Source: Metarhizium brunneum (Eukaryota; Ascomycota; Sordariomycetes; Hypocreales; Clavicipitaceae). From it: DNA of 64,000 nucleotides. The DNA lies in contig NC_089425.1 of NCBI RefSeq assembly GCF_013426205.1, positions 620,001-684,000 on the forward strand. The letters run 5' to 3'. The notes under the pieces were generated by a model that did no database searches, had not been told where the DNA came from, and worked only from the letters and a program-made list of their open reading frames with translations. This document shows, piece after piece, positions 9,201-18,357 of the stretch (the stretch's first letter is position 1; the number at the start of each line of letters is the position of its first letter). Position numbers and translations under genes: made by a program.

Positions 9201-10831
9201 CACTACGAGACCCCAACGTCAAATGTTGGCCTAAATCGGTTCGCAGAGAGATACGAATAGCCATGCAGGACTGCAAAGTCCGGGGTAACCGGATTTACTA
9301 CCGGGACCGCCTGTTTCTACCCCCCACCGACGAAGCCAAGATCCAAATCATTTACAGAACGCACTCATCGGGACCAGGAGGGCATCCTGGCCGTGTCAAA
9401 ACACTCGACTTAATCACGCGGACGTATTGGTGGCCACGAATGTCAAAAGATGTCGAGATCTTCGTAAAAGGATGCGACCTCTGTGTGCGCACGAAGACAT
9501 CTCGTTCTGCCCCGCCTGGATTCTTACAACCGCTTCCCGTCCCGTTTCGTGCCTGGTCGGATATCTCCGTTGATTATATCACGCCCCTGCCCGACTGCAA
9601 GCGCTTTCAGTCCATTTATAAACATATCCTGGTAATTGTGTGCCGTCTGACTAAGATGCGTCACTTTGTGGCCACGCGAACCCTTAACGTTGATGAGCTT
9701 GCCGACGCGTTCGTGAGCAGAGTTTATGCGCTACACGGAGCCCCAGACAACATTGTCTCCGACCGTGGCCCTCAGTTTGTATCCGAATTCTGGAGACAGC
9801 TATCCAGACGACTTGGTATTTCCCTGAAGCATTCTTCGGCCTACCACCCCGAGACGGACGGTCAGACAGAGCGCATGAACTCAGGGGTAGAGCAGTACCT
9901 CCGCGCGTTTATGAGCTTCCACCAAAACGATTGGGTGGACTGGCTTCCGCTGGCTGAGTTTGCCGCGAATAATGCCACGTCAGACACAACTGGCGTCTCG
10001 CCGTTCTTCGCAAACTATGGCTTTCATCCGCGCCTTGGCATAGAACCCGCAGATCCATGCCCGCCGAACCTCTCCATGGCACAGAGGAGAGGGTTTTATA
10101 AGGCTAACACTGTTGCCGAGCGTTTCGAACGGATCCTCGACCAGCTCCGCGCCCTAGCCCAGCAGTCCATTGACAGATATGAGCGTAATGCCAATGAGTC
10201 CCGCACGGAGTCCCCTATATACCATGTCGGTCAAGAGGTATGGTTGAGTACCAAATACCTTAAGACCAACCGACCAATGAAGAAAGGGGATGATAAGTGG
10301 ACGGGTCCTTATGAGATCCTTAGTGTGTATCCACGCGCATGTCGCCTCGAACTCCCCGACCGCATCCGCATATTTCCCGTGTTCCACAACTCACTGTTGC
10401 GACCAGTCTCTACAGACGAAGACGGGAACCGCATAGGGCTCCCTGGCCAGAGTGAGATTAATGAAAATGAGTCCCGGAACATCCGCGGCCGCATCCTCGA
10501 GCGGGACGACGAAACGGAAGAGGTGGTAGAGAAATGGTTATTTGATTCGATCCTTGACTGCCGTAATAAGGACGGTTTACAGTACCTCGTCAAGTGGAAA
10601 TATCATGCCCCAAGCTGGCAACCAGCATCAGATCTGAAGGGACAGGACGACACACTCCTAGAATTCCACCGCGAGCACCCTGACAAGCCCGGCCCCGCTA
10701 CCTGGGTGAAGAAACCCCCAGCTCAACCAAGACGAAGTCTCCGCCTACGACGAGTACCACTTCCAACGGTGAAAGGAGTATCCTTCGCAGCGACACAACT
10801 GGTGAAGCAGATTGGGGTCCATTTTCGGTAG
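6242..10831 (+). CDS. pol: Pol polyprotein (PR-RT-RH-IN-chromodomain)
   Basis: The pol frame is -1 to gag, opens after the TAG at 6239-6241 and has no ATG near its start, so it should be made as a Gag-Pol fusion. Domains in order: retropepsin-like protease (LVDSGCSARAF near 6446), reverse transcriptase with the YLDD catalytic site at 8156-8167, RNase H (ETDASDWASGG near 8600), integrase with an HHCC finger (HSSGPGGHPG, CDLCVRTK) and D,D,E residues in SVDYIT, SDRGPQF and PETDGQTERM, and a C-terminal chromodomain (WLFDSILDCRNKDGLQYLVKW). Chromodomains steer integration toward marked chromatin, yet this copy hit a gene. All catalytic motifs look intact. It ends at TAG 10829-10831. Confidence 0.95.
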   Translation: MPGKRLTSGHRRARRSSGTPTSLLPLWIRKVICGNEPLVLRSINSKSLLIQATLFPAHQQPVQVNSLVDSGCSARAFADRGFIRANKIQTEKLPKPRTLILADGKVADHITHYVILPVSMGNHIEPCVFFITTLSPDTPLIFGLPWLQRHNPTIDWARMTLLFQSQYCLTRCCSTPCFAPTVPSPRPRPHDIAPPTESQPPRQRDQAYIEDTEDEGYGSGDSIRTSSSYRPPSIEDSDDEEPHPEGSVELDIPQTLTPGQDHYRTFRPNRPRFPLEPETRARMIPDRPQLKPAPVTLKAGRRRPVHQEHHAPPMPQLSVPIPPTPNGACPPDPYDRPDLSDIKMSAATNFLQFCKGGATQCMKITWPELDAIQTETPLLKLPDLPESVFHNILEKRGDHAAISQLFPSAFHDFLDDCYSQEHLRRVTDADVDKFLKGKPDLSHEDIKARLPEWLQDKITGFLPHLANELPPRRGWDHRIELTPGREPPYQKNRPLSPRELLVVRKWLDDNLSKGFIRESRARCAAPLLLAAKPGGGVRICQDYRGLNSVTIKNRYPLPLIRETLDALCHAKYYTKLDVIAAFNKLRIAEGHEWKTAFITRFGLFESLVMPFGLCNAPASFQHYINHTLYDLLDKTCTAYLDDVLVYSQTRKEHRQHVREVIDRLIEAGLQIDINKCEFETTKTKYLGLIIASDGIQMDPDKVATVTGWEKPANVRELQRFLGFANFYRRFIRDFSSICRPLNDLLRKESAWCWTERQQHAFMQLKTAFTTGPALAFFDYNRKTVLETDASDWASGGVLSQYDDDGSLRPVAYFSSKHSAAECNYEIYDKELLAIIKALEEWRPELQGNASEFEIMTDHKNLEYFTTTKVLNQRQVRWSEFLSQFNFRIIYRPGSKAVRPDALSRRSQDVPSKSDVEDDRLKQRRKTLLPRNRFDPSALADLLGDIDDTTPMAAAPVTTLTPDLERPIDDIIDQAYNNSDLAQTMLTALRDPNVKCWPKSVRREIRIAMQDCKVRGNRIYYRDRLFLPPTDEAKIQIIYRTHSSGPGGHPGRVKTLDLITRTYWWPRMSKDVEIFVKGCDLCVRTKTSRSAPPGFLQPLPVPFRAWSDISVDYITPLPDCKRFQSIYKHILVIVCRLTKMRHFVATRTLNVDELADAFVSRVYALHGAPDNIVSDRGPQFVSEFWRQLSRRLGISLKHSSAYHPETDGQTERMNSGVEQYLRAFMSFHQNDWVDWLPLAEFAANNATSDTTGVSPFFANYGFHPRLGIEPADPCPPNLSMAQRRGFYKANTVAERFERILDQLRALAQQSIDRYERNANESRTESPIYHVGQEVWLSTKYLKTNRPMKKGDDKWTGPYEILSVYPRACRLELPDRIRIFPVFHNSLLRPVSTDEDGNRIGLPGQSEINENESRNIRGRILERDDETEEVVEKWLFDSILDCRNKDGLQYLVKWKYHAPSWQPASDLKGQDDTLLEFHREHPDKPGPATWVKKPPAQPRRSLRLRRVPLPTVKGVSFAATQLVKQIGVHFR
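6248..6287 (+). promoter_or_regulatory. -1 programmed frameshift signal, gag to pol
   Basis: In the gag frame the codons read CAG GGA AAC GTC TAA. The heptamer G GGA AAC at 6248-6254 is exactly the X XXY YYZ slippery form. After a 5-base spacer (6255-6259) comes a perfect 10-bp GC-rich stem: 6260-6269 pairs with 6278-6287 around an 8-base loop. Slipping one base back enters the pol frame, which is open from 6242. Each element is read directly; frameshifting itself is inference from the well-known retroviral arrangement. Confidence 0.9.
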
Positions 10832-10857
10832 CTTTGTTTCTGTCGCTTTGGTTTAGA

Positions 10858-10894
10858 ACCATTCGAGGACGAATGGTGTTTAGAGGGGGGATAC
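10858..10894 (+). promoter_or_regulatory. 3' hairpin and polypurine tract
   Basis: ACCATTCG and CGAATGGT form an 8-bp stem around AGGA (10858-10877). The purine tract AGAGGGGGGA at 10882-10891 follows, then TAC, then the 3' LTR. The purine tract is the expected primer for plus-strand synthesis. A TTCGAGGACGAA hairpin next to the tract is a feature I recall from other chromoviruses. Confidence 0.7.
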
Positions 10895-11043
10895 TGTCAC
10901 AGCACCATCACGACTTGTCTAAGACACTCACGTGAGCATAGATCATTAGCGCACCATAAAGCTGTAGTCTAGATAGCTTCCTCTTCCCTCCTCCTTAAGG
11001 CACAACTACGTTATTACTAGCACCTTAGATTCGCCCCGTGATA
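10895..11043 (+). repeat. 3' LTR of gypsy element (149 bp)
   Basis: Same sequence as 4472-4620 as far as can be seen by eye; followed by the right copy of the CTTTG target duplication at 11044-11048. Confidence 0.95.
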
Positions 11044-11048
11044 CTTTG

Positions 11049-11207
11049 GCCGTCCTCATCCTTGAACTGGAGTAATGCATTGGAATTTGGCGAACCCTCA
11101 AGATATCGTCTCACCTCATTCACGTTTCCAGAACAAGCCGCCGATACCAAGACGACAGAAGCGCGTTGGTTAATCTCTTCCTCCACTCCATGCAGCAATT
11201 TAAACAT
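11049..11207 (-). pseudogene. Ankyrin-repeat/deaminase-like gene, 5' part
   Basis: The minus-strand ATG at 11207 opens a frame of about 54 residues (MFKLLHGVEEEINQ, then SAACSGNVNEVRRYLEG, an ankyrin-like helix pair) that runs into the right LTR. Joined across the retrotransposon with one CTTTG copy removed, the frame continues into the 4471-3380 part. The sequence before the ATG is shared with 47.2-47.5 kb, and compared with that copy the promoter here lacks roughly 130 bp. Confidence 0.75.
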
Positions 11208-11890
11208 AACTATAGGTAATTGATAGTGATATTCGGAGATGACTCACGTGACCCTGGCTACTTTCGCAACTTTACGCCATGTACTCGCTCTACGTGGTTC
11301 TTAAAAGCGCTCAAACTGGTTAGGAAGTCACCCAACTGCTCGTGAGTCGATTGTTGGCTTGTTAGTCAGTCTGGTTGTGAAAAGGGGCTTATGAAGAAGG
11401 TCAGTATCAACTACAGGAGAAACTGTCTGCGAAGGTAAAGTCAAAAACATAAGATAACGCCTAACAGGCTATTCATTAATGTCATTTACTTAATCTTATA
11501 ACTGAAGTAGGACGACCAAACCTACGTATCTCCTCATTCCACGTAACTTTGTCGTACTCATTAACAATGAGCTCCTCAGCTTCTTTCAGTGCCCAAGTTC
11601 CCCGGAGGTCCTCAAGAGTGCCCTAAGTTGGCTTCTAATAGATCTTGAACTGAATGCGTCCATCAACACCTGACCGGATCGCTCCTAAGCGTGAGTACTC
11701 AAAAACCTGCCTTTTGCTAACCAAGGCGCGGCTTCTTTTGAATACGATGTTCGCCAGAGCCAGTAGTTCTTGTTGTATTCTTCTTTCTCTTCTGATTACT
11801 CCGTTGGATCCTCCTAGTGGTCTCTTCATTGTCCGCCACACGTATTATAGCACCTTCCAAGTCAGTCTCTCGGCTAACAGTTCTCGATAT
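11208..11890 (-). repeat. Duplicated segment, unmutated copy
   Basis: Read on the minus strand this segment matches 46740-47535 on the plus strand. About 11420-11890 is the counterpart of a RIP-mutated stretch there, and 11208-11400 of an unmutated one. The distal half has codon-like frames (for example GTLEDLRGTWALKEAEELIV and KRSRALVSKRQVFEYSRLG) broken by stops, so it looks like a decayed gene I cannot name. The proximal part serves as the upstream region of the ankyrin/deaminase gene. Confidence 0.7.
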
Positions 11891-11949
11891 AATATCTCTT
11901 AAATCCAAGTTAAAGCCTCTAAGACCATTTTCAAGGACGGACTAAAGAT

Positions 11950-13590
11950 ATTCTCGAGAGTTTTACAGCTTAATGTCGGGGACAGAATCATAGTGCCTTG
12001 TATTGATAGGTCATGACCCGGCTGGAGGTGCGAAAGATTCCTTTACGGAGATAAAGGGTTGTAGCAATGAACGGCGGCGAGTGGGGGACAGCCAGGAATA
12101 ATTCTTCTCTAAAGTAATTCGATCTATCCTCACTATTATGAAGTTAGCATTCGCCTAAAGACGATAAACGTGGAGAAGAACAATGGGGGAGTCCGGTAGG
12201 GACGTTCAAGCTCCCTTTATGGACGAAAGGGTAAGAGCGCTCTGTCGACAAGAGTAGAGGGGAGCCAGTTAAGTAAAAGCAGTCAGGTTATTAAAATCTG
12301 GCAATGGGACTTTAAGACGATGGAGGAGCCGTCTATATGGCCGCTACAAGGCCCTCCTCTTTATCGGTGACATGAACCTAGCTCTAGTGCCTACAGACGA
12401 TAGTTCAGCAAGCAAGGATGCTGAAGAAGACGCGGTTATGGAGTCCCAACTTGCCCTGCCATAGAACGTCCACGTATTTGGCATCAAAATAAACACAAGA
12501 CCACCTTCCGAGTCCTTGGGATATGCCATCGCATCGTAATGCAGGCAGCCTGACACTTTCCCCGTGCACGTGAACAAGGTGTAACGCTGGAACTGAGTTT
12601 CTCGCCTCTCCAACATCCTTTTGCAGAGATGAGCCCAGGATTTACTTGGATGGGAAGTATGACGAATACTCGGAACGGGTGAAAGCTTCCCAATGGTGTC
12701 TTGTCGGGTTAACCAGGCACAATAAAGGATAATAGATGCACGAAACCCCAGCATTTCCGCTGGTCGTTCCCGAGCCTGGTAACACACTCGCGGCAAAGCA
12801 GGGAACGACCAGAGCTGGCAATAGGGTCAGAGAAGCTGACCACAGTGAACATTGTCGGAAATGCGCTCTCATCGGACAGACATCGCGGGGTAATTCTGCA
12901 TAGAGAGGTTAGGATCTAATCTGCGAACTGCCGGGGCATAAGTAGTAGGATAGACGCTTGATAGCCTTGGTCGCGGACTACGAGAGCAGGAATGCTATAT
13001 TGGACGATTTCGTCAGCCGAGCCGAGGCCACGAAGAGAGTCGAGCTCCCATGTAATCCCGTGGGGGTGAACACGATCATACAAAAAGGACGACATTTCGC
13101 GCCAGTCGGATTCAACGATTTGGTCTATTGTAGACAGAGAGGTTACGACTGAGGAAAGCGTGGCTGAGACTATCAACATCAGCTTCGTTTGCGCGCAAGG
13201 GCGCCCGATATTGTGGCAAATCTGTCGCCCAAGCTGGCTTCAGCAGTTTTTTCCTCGCAATGGCCTCCGCGTCAAGGCCCTTGTACGGCAGCCTATAGAG
13301 GTCACTGTTGCAAAACTCAGAAAAACTCAATCCAAGGTGGGGACGACAAGAAACTAGACCCACAGTACATTGGACGATGTACCTCAGCTTGTAATTTTAT
13401 GGGATTTCGTACCAACAGCGGTTTGCAATGACAGCTGCGAAGGAGCTGCGAAGGAGCTGCGGCCATACAAGAGATACAGGAAACTGTTTACCAGACATTT
13501 GACCCCTCAATTGTCATCATCTCCTCCCTCCTCATCTTCGGAATCCTCGGGTTTATTGAGCCGCTAATAATAAAGTCAATTGCGGAAACA
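11950..13590. other. Unassigned region, no supported gene
   Basis: Several open minus-strand frames (12344-12796, 12916-13179, 13112-13363) overlap here but share no motif, and I could not join them by convincing introns. A tandem repeat of the 11-mer GAAGGAGCTGC occurs near 13438-13460. The region may hold a decayed gene. Confidence 0.4.
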
Positions 13591-13597
13591 TAGCCAG

Positions 13598-14386
13598 CTA
13601 ATTTGGCTCACTCACAATCCACAGCCGAGCAGCCTCTGCAATTGTCTCCAACGCCAGAAGCTTTCGCTCCTCACAAGTCTTCTCAGCTGCCTCTCCGTGG
13701 GAAGCCAAAGCCAGAGCGGGTACTGCACCGGAGGCAGCAGCGACACCAAATGCACGTAATTGCTGCGCTGCGTTTTGCGCGGCAGCTTGCCAAGCATCGT
13801 CAGGGTCACCATTGGTATCTTTGATCTGACGATTGAGCCGCCAAAAAGTGCGTACGGCAGCAACAGCGCCGGCAGGGACCTGCGAGCGTAAATAAATCAG
13901 CAACCCACCCTCTTCCAGAACCAGACAGACCACCACCTACCGGCCTACAAGTATGGCCATTTCTTGCGCAATCCCAGCAAGCTGCACCAGTATCTAACCG
14001 GCGCGCGTTAGCACGGTGGCATTTCTTTCATTAGAATAACCCACTCACTATTCTGAGAGGCACATTCGTGGCCAGGAGCTTTGGTTGCGCGAGTAACGCA
14101 TGGACGGCATGGGAAATCACGAGCCGAGCCGATAGGAGGATCCTTTTTGGTTTGCTTTTTCCTCTTCTGCGCACACAATCGCCTCAGTATGTTCCATCAG
14201 CAAAAACGACGACGGAATGGATCTTACGGTAATCCTGCCTGCTGTCGCCTGGGCGCTGGGCTGGGCTTTTCGTTTGCCACTGCTGTCTCTGGTGGTTTTT
14301 CTGTCGGAGTTCCTGTCCGGTGCTTCAGCGACAGCAGTTGCGCCTGTTCTAGCGCGTTCGACAACAGACATGTCGATGGCGGCCAT
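13598..14386 (-). CDS. Four-exon gene with two Cys/His modules (203 aa)
   Basis: Reconstructed from splice signals: exons 14386-14228, 14166-14049, 13993-13941 and 13879-13598, with introns of 61, 55, 53+ to 61 bp, all GT-AG and one with a clear GCTAAC branch. The total is 612 nt, 203 residues and a stop. An Arg/Lys/Ser-rich N-terminus (GKRKAQPSAQATAGR, KRKKQTKKDPP) precedes two short modules, PCRPCVTRATKAPGHEC and CWDCARNGHTCRP, each C-x2-C followed by H-x(1-2)-C. An Ala-rich helical region follows (DPDDAWQAAAQNAAQQL). Tandem modules of this sort occur in fungal proteins near transposons; nucleic-acid binding is plausible. It is transcribed divergently from the transposase at 14638, 251 bp away, and could be part of the same element. 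Both the modules and the phase agreement of all four exons support the model. Confidence 0.7.
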
Positions 14387-14637
14387 TGAACAACTAACCT
14401 GTCGCAAGAATCAGTGGTGACGGTGCGAAGGGTCAATATATAACCTGTCAGCAAGAACCAGAGCCCCTTCAAGTCCCAAAAAGAACATCCCACCACCATC
14501 CCTCACATTTTAGCCGCGGCGGGCCAGCACCCGCACCGCTGCGGGGTAGTGCGGTGGATTAATCACTACCGACCCCCTTTTTCTGGTCTGCGAGACATTT
14601 GCCGCGAACTTCCAATTGTCTACCACCGAACGACACC
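14387..14637. promoter_or_regulatory. Divergent intergenic promoter region
   Basis: These 251 bases separate the start codons of two divergent genes, the Cys/His gene and the DDE transposase, so both promoters should lie here. GC-rich short repeats (GCACCCGCACCGCTGC, then GTAGTGCGGTGG) occur near 14530-14570. No clear TATA box was seen. Confidence 0.45.
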
Positions 14638-16375
14638 ATGCCGCGGCCACCGAATCCAATTGACCAGTACCGTGACTATGTCAGTTTGCTCTATCTCAGC
14701 GGTGTCCCAAGAAGCAAGATAAGGTATAAGCTCCAGCATCATTTCCACATAACTGTTGATCTGAGCACGATATCTCGGCGCATCGCGAGTTGGGGTCTCC
14801 CACGTCAACAATCACGCACCAGCGAGAGTCCCCAGCTGATTGAGGCTATCCGCGATCTCGTCTTCCGCGTTGGTCTGACCGAAAAACAGACGCTGGCAGT
14901 TTTGCAGCGGCAAGGTTGGCCGATCACCAAGCGGGGTTTAAAACGCATTAGACTTCACCCAGACCGCCGCTGGGTGCGTCGCATCGATAGTGATGAGGAG
15001 CGGCTTACACTGCTGATGAAAACAGAACAACTTATCATTGAAATGACGCAACGGTCCAATGCCATCGCAGGATATGGTAGGAGGTTTCTTCAACCCTACC
15101 TTCGCCACCAAAAGCAACTCTGGGTGCCAAGAGATCCCCTTTTCGAGATGTACAAAATCATGTTCCCGAACGAGGTCGAGATGCGAAAAAGAATGATGCG
15201 GAGGAAGAAGGGTCAATTCCTCGTTCCAGGACCGAACTACCAGTGGTGCATTGATGGTCACGACAAGCTCAAAGCGTACGGCTTCGAGATATACGCTGCA
15301 ATCGATGCCTACTCACGCAACATCATCTGGTTTTACGTTGGCCATTCTGCCACAACTGCCTTGAGCGTGTTGAAGCAGTATCTAGCGGCATGTGACGCCT
15401 ATGGCTTCCGACCATGGTATCTGCAGGCAGACAGAGGCCGCGAAACGCCCTTAGTGGCAGCCGCCCACTGGAATTTCGCCTTGGCTGCAGACGGGCGCGT
15501 GGAATGGCATGGGCAAGTATTTGAGCAAGGCAAAAGATTGAGGGATTCCTACAAGACGGGCCCGAGCACGAAAAACGTCAAAATCGAGAGCTGGTGGGAG
15601 CGAATGCTCCACGTCTCATCAAGACAATGGGTGGACTACTTCGGTGAGCTCGCTAGGGACGGCGACTTCGATGGCGAAATGCTGGAGGATCAGATTGCCA
15701 TGTACGCCGTCTTCGAAGACGTGCTGCGGCAGGAACTCTTCGACTTTGTAGAGGCATGGAACCTACACCGCATACGCCTGCAAAAGAACCGTCCCCACGT
15801 GGTTCACGGCCAACCGTGGATGAACTACCACTATCCCGATCCGATAAAGGCGTGCAACTGGGGTATACCGATTGACCGATCGGCTTTAAACGAAATGGCA
15901 CGGCCATTGTCTAATATCGATATTGACACATGCCTAGAGCCAGAGACGAAAGAGTGGTGTCGAAGGGCTCTCACAGAGATGGGCTATGACGAGGTAGTGG
16001 GCGGCAGCCACCAAGACTCTGATAAGCTCCGCCCGTTCAAGCGCTTCTATCTTGGCCTCCGCGGGAGGATTGCCCAGCACGTCGAGAGCGGCCGGCCACC
16101 CATATTGGCTTATCGAAAGGCACCAACAGGAGGGGTTGCTGAATATGTAAGCGACTATGTCTGTATATGTATTGAAACTATCTAATTGCGTTTAGCAAGC
16201 GTTGCTTGATCGAGCAACTCAAGCCCAGCAAGATGATTTTGAGGACGGTGAGCCGACAGAGGAGCCTTTGGTCGAGCTTGGTTTTGGAGACGAAGAAGGG
16301 AACGATATCGAAGGAATAAGCGATGATGGCTGGGACGCGGTGGACGGTGACATATACGACGGAGCGTCGGAGTAG
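14638..16375 (+). CDS. DDE integrase-type transposase (562 aa, one intron)
   Basis: The start is the ATG at 14638; the frame is open a little further upstream but without an ATG. Exons are 14638-16146 and 16196-16375; the 49-bp intron (GTAAGC, CTAAT, TTTAG) removes an early stop and adds an acidic tail of 59 residues. Residues about 15-60 look like a helix-turn-helix (SGVPRSKIRYKL, LSTISRRIASWG). The core has WCIDGH with D206, AIDAYSR, LQADRG with D265 and KIESWW with E317, a D-D-E set on the RNase H fold as in integrases of the rve type. It should cut and join DNA ends for a DNA transposon. It lies divergent to a Cys/His gene and convergent to a Lys/Glu-rich gene. No disabling mutation is seen. 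Terminal repeats were not found. Confidence 0.85.
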
Positions 16376-16488
16376 TCAATCCTTCTATTTTCTATGCCGA
16401 GATGCAAATGTTGCCGGGGTTTTGGTGCCTCTGAAGCGCGTAGAGTGAGCTGGCTGAAGTTCTTCGATTGGCATATTGTCGACCGGGT

Positions 16489-17836
16489 CTACTTGAGCTC
16501 CACCAGCGGACTCATAGATGCCTGCTGACGATAAGCGCACCTAATGAGGTCAGTCTTTAATTTCGCCGAGTCGGCTTGGCTTCTTACAAGCTCCTGGGCA
16601 TTTTTGGTCTCGTCTTCATATTCGCCCTCCTGCCCTGCCTCTTGCTCTGCGTCATCCTCGTCTCTGATTCCGTCATCGATACTATTCGACACCAAATCGG
16701 AGGGCGAATGTTCCATCTCACCTAGTTCTTCCACATCCAACTCATTGCACGTCAATCCTGGCGAAGATGTATCAGCATCCGGATCGTATTGCTCCGTCTT
16801 AACATGAATCTCTTGTTTGATTTCATCTCTTTTAGTCTCGTTCCCCCTTTCGACGTCCTTCTCCTGCTTGATCCGCTTCTTGTGTACAAGGGATGGAGTC
16901 TTGTCCTCCTGTTTGATCCTCCGTTTCTTGTTCTCCTTGGTGGGAGTCGAGTATTCATCTGGCCTCAGCGGCGTAATCGGCTCCTGCCTGTCAATTACTT
17001 GTGTGGACGTCAAGACGACGAGAACCTTCAACTGCCCAGCTTGATTGTTGGGAAAATGCCCCGAAGCTAGCATACTCGAAGGCGTGATGTGCTTGTCGGT
17101 ATTTGGAACGGTGACTATTTTCTTGCCGGAGAACGCTGAAGCGAAAGAAAGGCTCCAAAGGCTTTTGTTGGAGGGATCAATACTACTTGGAAGTGGACGT
17201 AGGTGCTCGAACAGTGTCTCGGTGAACGATGGCCAGGTAAGTAAATCTACCGAGTTGAATTTGATCACGGTGTCTTTCAGGGGCAATACTGTCTCTGGAA
17301 CCTCGACCACGAGGCCATTGAAGTATCTGGCCTCCAGGCTCACAAGCAGAAGACTGATGTGTACCCACTGGTAGCCAGTGCGCTGCCTCGTAGGCTTTCT
17401 GGTGCTGGCTTTGGAGTTCTGTATGGCTTGGCTGGCCGCAGATGCAACTGCTCCGAACGGCGGTTGCCTCGGAGCATGTAATCGCGCTCGTGCATCGGCT
17501 CCGTTGAGGACCGACACAGTGTTCGGAAGTAGTTGGGCGAGTCCAACATTGGCCGATGACGACGACTTTGTCCTGTTGCGCATGAGCTGACTGGCAGGAC
17601 TGACTGGCAGGACTGACTGGCCTTGGCGGGGAGTCTTCGAGCTCAACCACCTCGTCATGGGGGACAGGACGTGCAGGAGTTCTAGATCTGGCTCGACTCT
17701 GGGAGGAAAAGGGGTTCGCTAATCCGCATCGTCCGCAATAATTCTCGCCAGCATATATGGTGGTGAAGAGGTCATGGTGTTTCTTGCCCGCTTGTACACA
17801 GTAGATGTGCTCAGCCGGAAGACTATGAGAAGTCAT
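16489..17836 (-). pseudogene. Lys/Glu-rich accessory gene, frameshifted at a 13-bp repeat
   Basis: The minus strand starts at ATG 17836 (MTSHSLPAEHIYCVQAG, with C-x2-C in YCGRCGLANPF). That frame gives sensible protein until about 17620, then the good frame changes to the one ending at 16489. The switch point is a tandem 13-mer at 17588-17621, and 13 is not a multiple of 3. The C-terminal third is acidic and has repeated Psi-K-x-E motifs (RIKQE twice, EIKQE, HVKTE), the consensus for SUMO attachment. The 3' end faces the transposase gene, 113 bp apart. No known family; an accessory transposition protein is an inference from position. An intron at the repeat looked unlikely. Confidence 0.55.
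17588..17621 (+). repeat. 13-bp tandem repeat, 2.6 copies
   Basis: TGACTGGCAGGAC at 17588-17600 and 17601-17613 is followed by the partial unit TGACTGGC. Gain of one unit would shift the frame of the gene it lies in. Confidence 0.85.
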
Positions 17837-18357
17837 TATAGTCGAAGAAGAATTTTGTAAATGCAGAGAATATGAGAAGAGAAAGAGGTATTAATGGCAA
17901 CAAGTTTTTAATTTTTGCAGGCCATAGCAATACTGCCTTGTGCTTCGCCTGATTCGCCAGGGCATATTGAGGCGGAGTACCATGCGCTAGTCCGCTGCTG
18001 GCCCGACGCGGGACCACTGCGAAACCTCGCCCTAGCTCCTTATATGTTGCTCGTTCAGAATTCTGACATAGGCAGGATGTCGCTGTCCTCCAATAACGAG
18101 CACATGAACACATCAGTGAAGGACTACACACAATGTCCAATAGATCCGAACAACTTCTCAATAATTTTGACCTATGACCGGGAATTAATTGGTTGTGCGA
18201 GATTCTGTGTCCATGTTATCACTCACGATACCGAGTCCTGTGCAGTGGATATTCTATTCGTTAGTTTGAGATCGCTTCGTCAAATTAAATTCGTCAGTCA
18301 TCCGATCGACTCACTCAAAAAGAATTGCAGAGCCCGAGCTCCTCTAGCTCTCTAAAT

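Larger units (their letters stand above)
4472..11043 (+). mobile_element. Complete Ty3/gypsy chromovirus retrotransposon (6572 bp)
   Basis: Order: LTR 4472-4620, leader, gag, pol (protease, reverse transcriptase, RNase H, integrase, chromodomain), hairpin, polypurine tract, LTR 10895-11043. The two LTRs appear identical base for base, gag and pol have no stops, and CTTTG flanks the element, so it is probably recent and potentially active. The order RT before integrase puts it in Ty3/gypsy; the C-terminal chromodomain makes it a chromovirus. A tRNA primer site is not obvious directly after the left LTR (a TGG starts at 4638), so primer choice is open. It inserted into the ankyrin/deaminase gene, in opposite orientation to it. 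Confidence 0.95.

Noticed and set aside
12344..13363. Multi-exon gene on the minus strand
   Set aside because: Frames could not be joined with convincing splice sites, and no protein motif was recognised.
17600..17625. Mini-intron explaining the frame change in the accessory gene
   Set aside because: GT...AG pairs in the repeat would be about 14 bases, far too short to splice; repeat slippage fits better.
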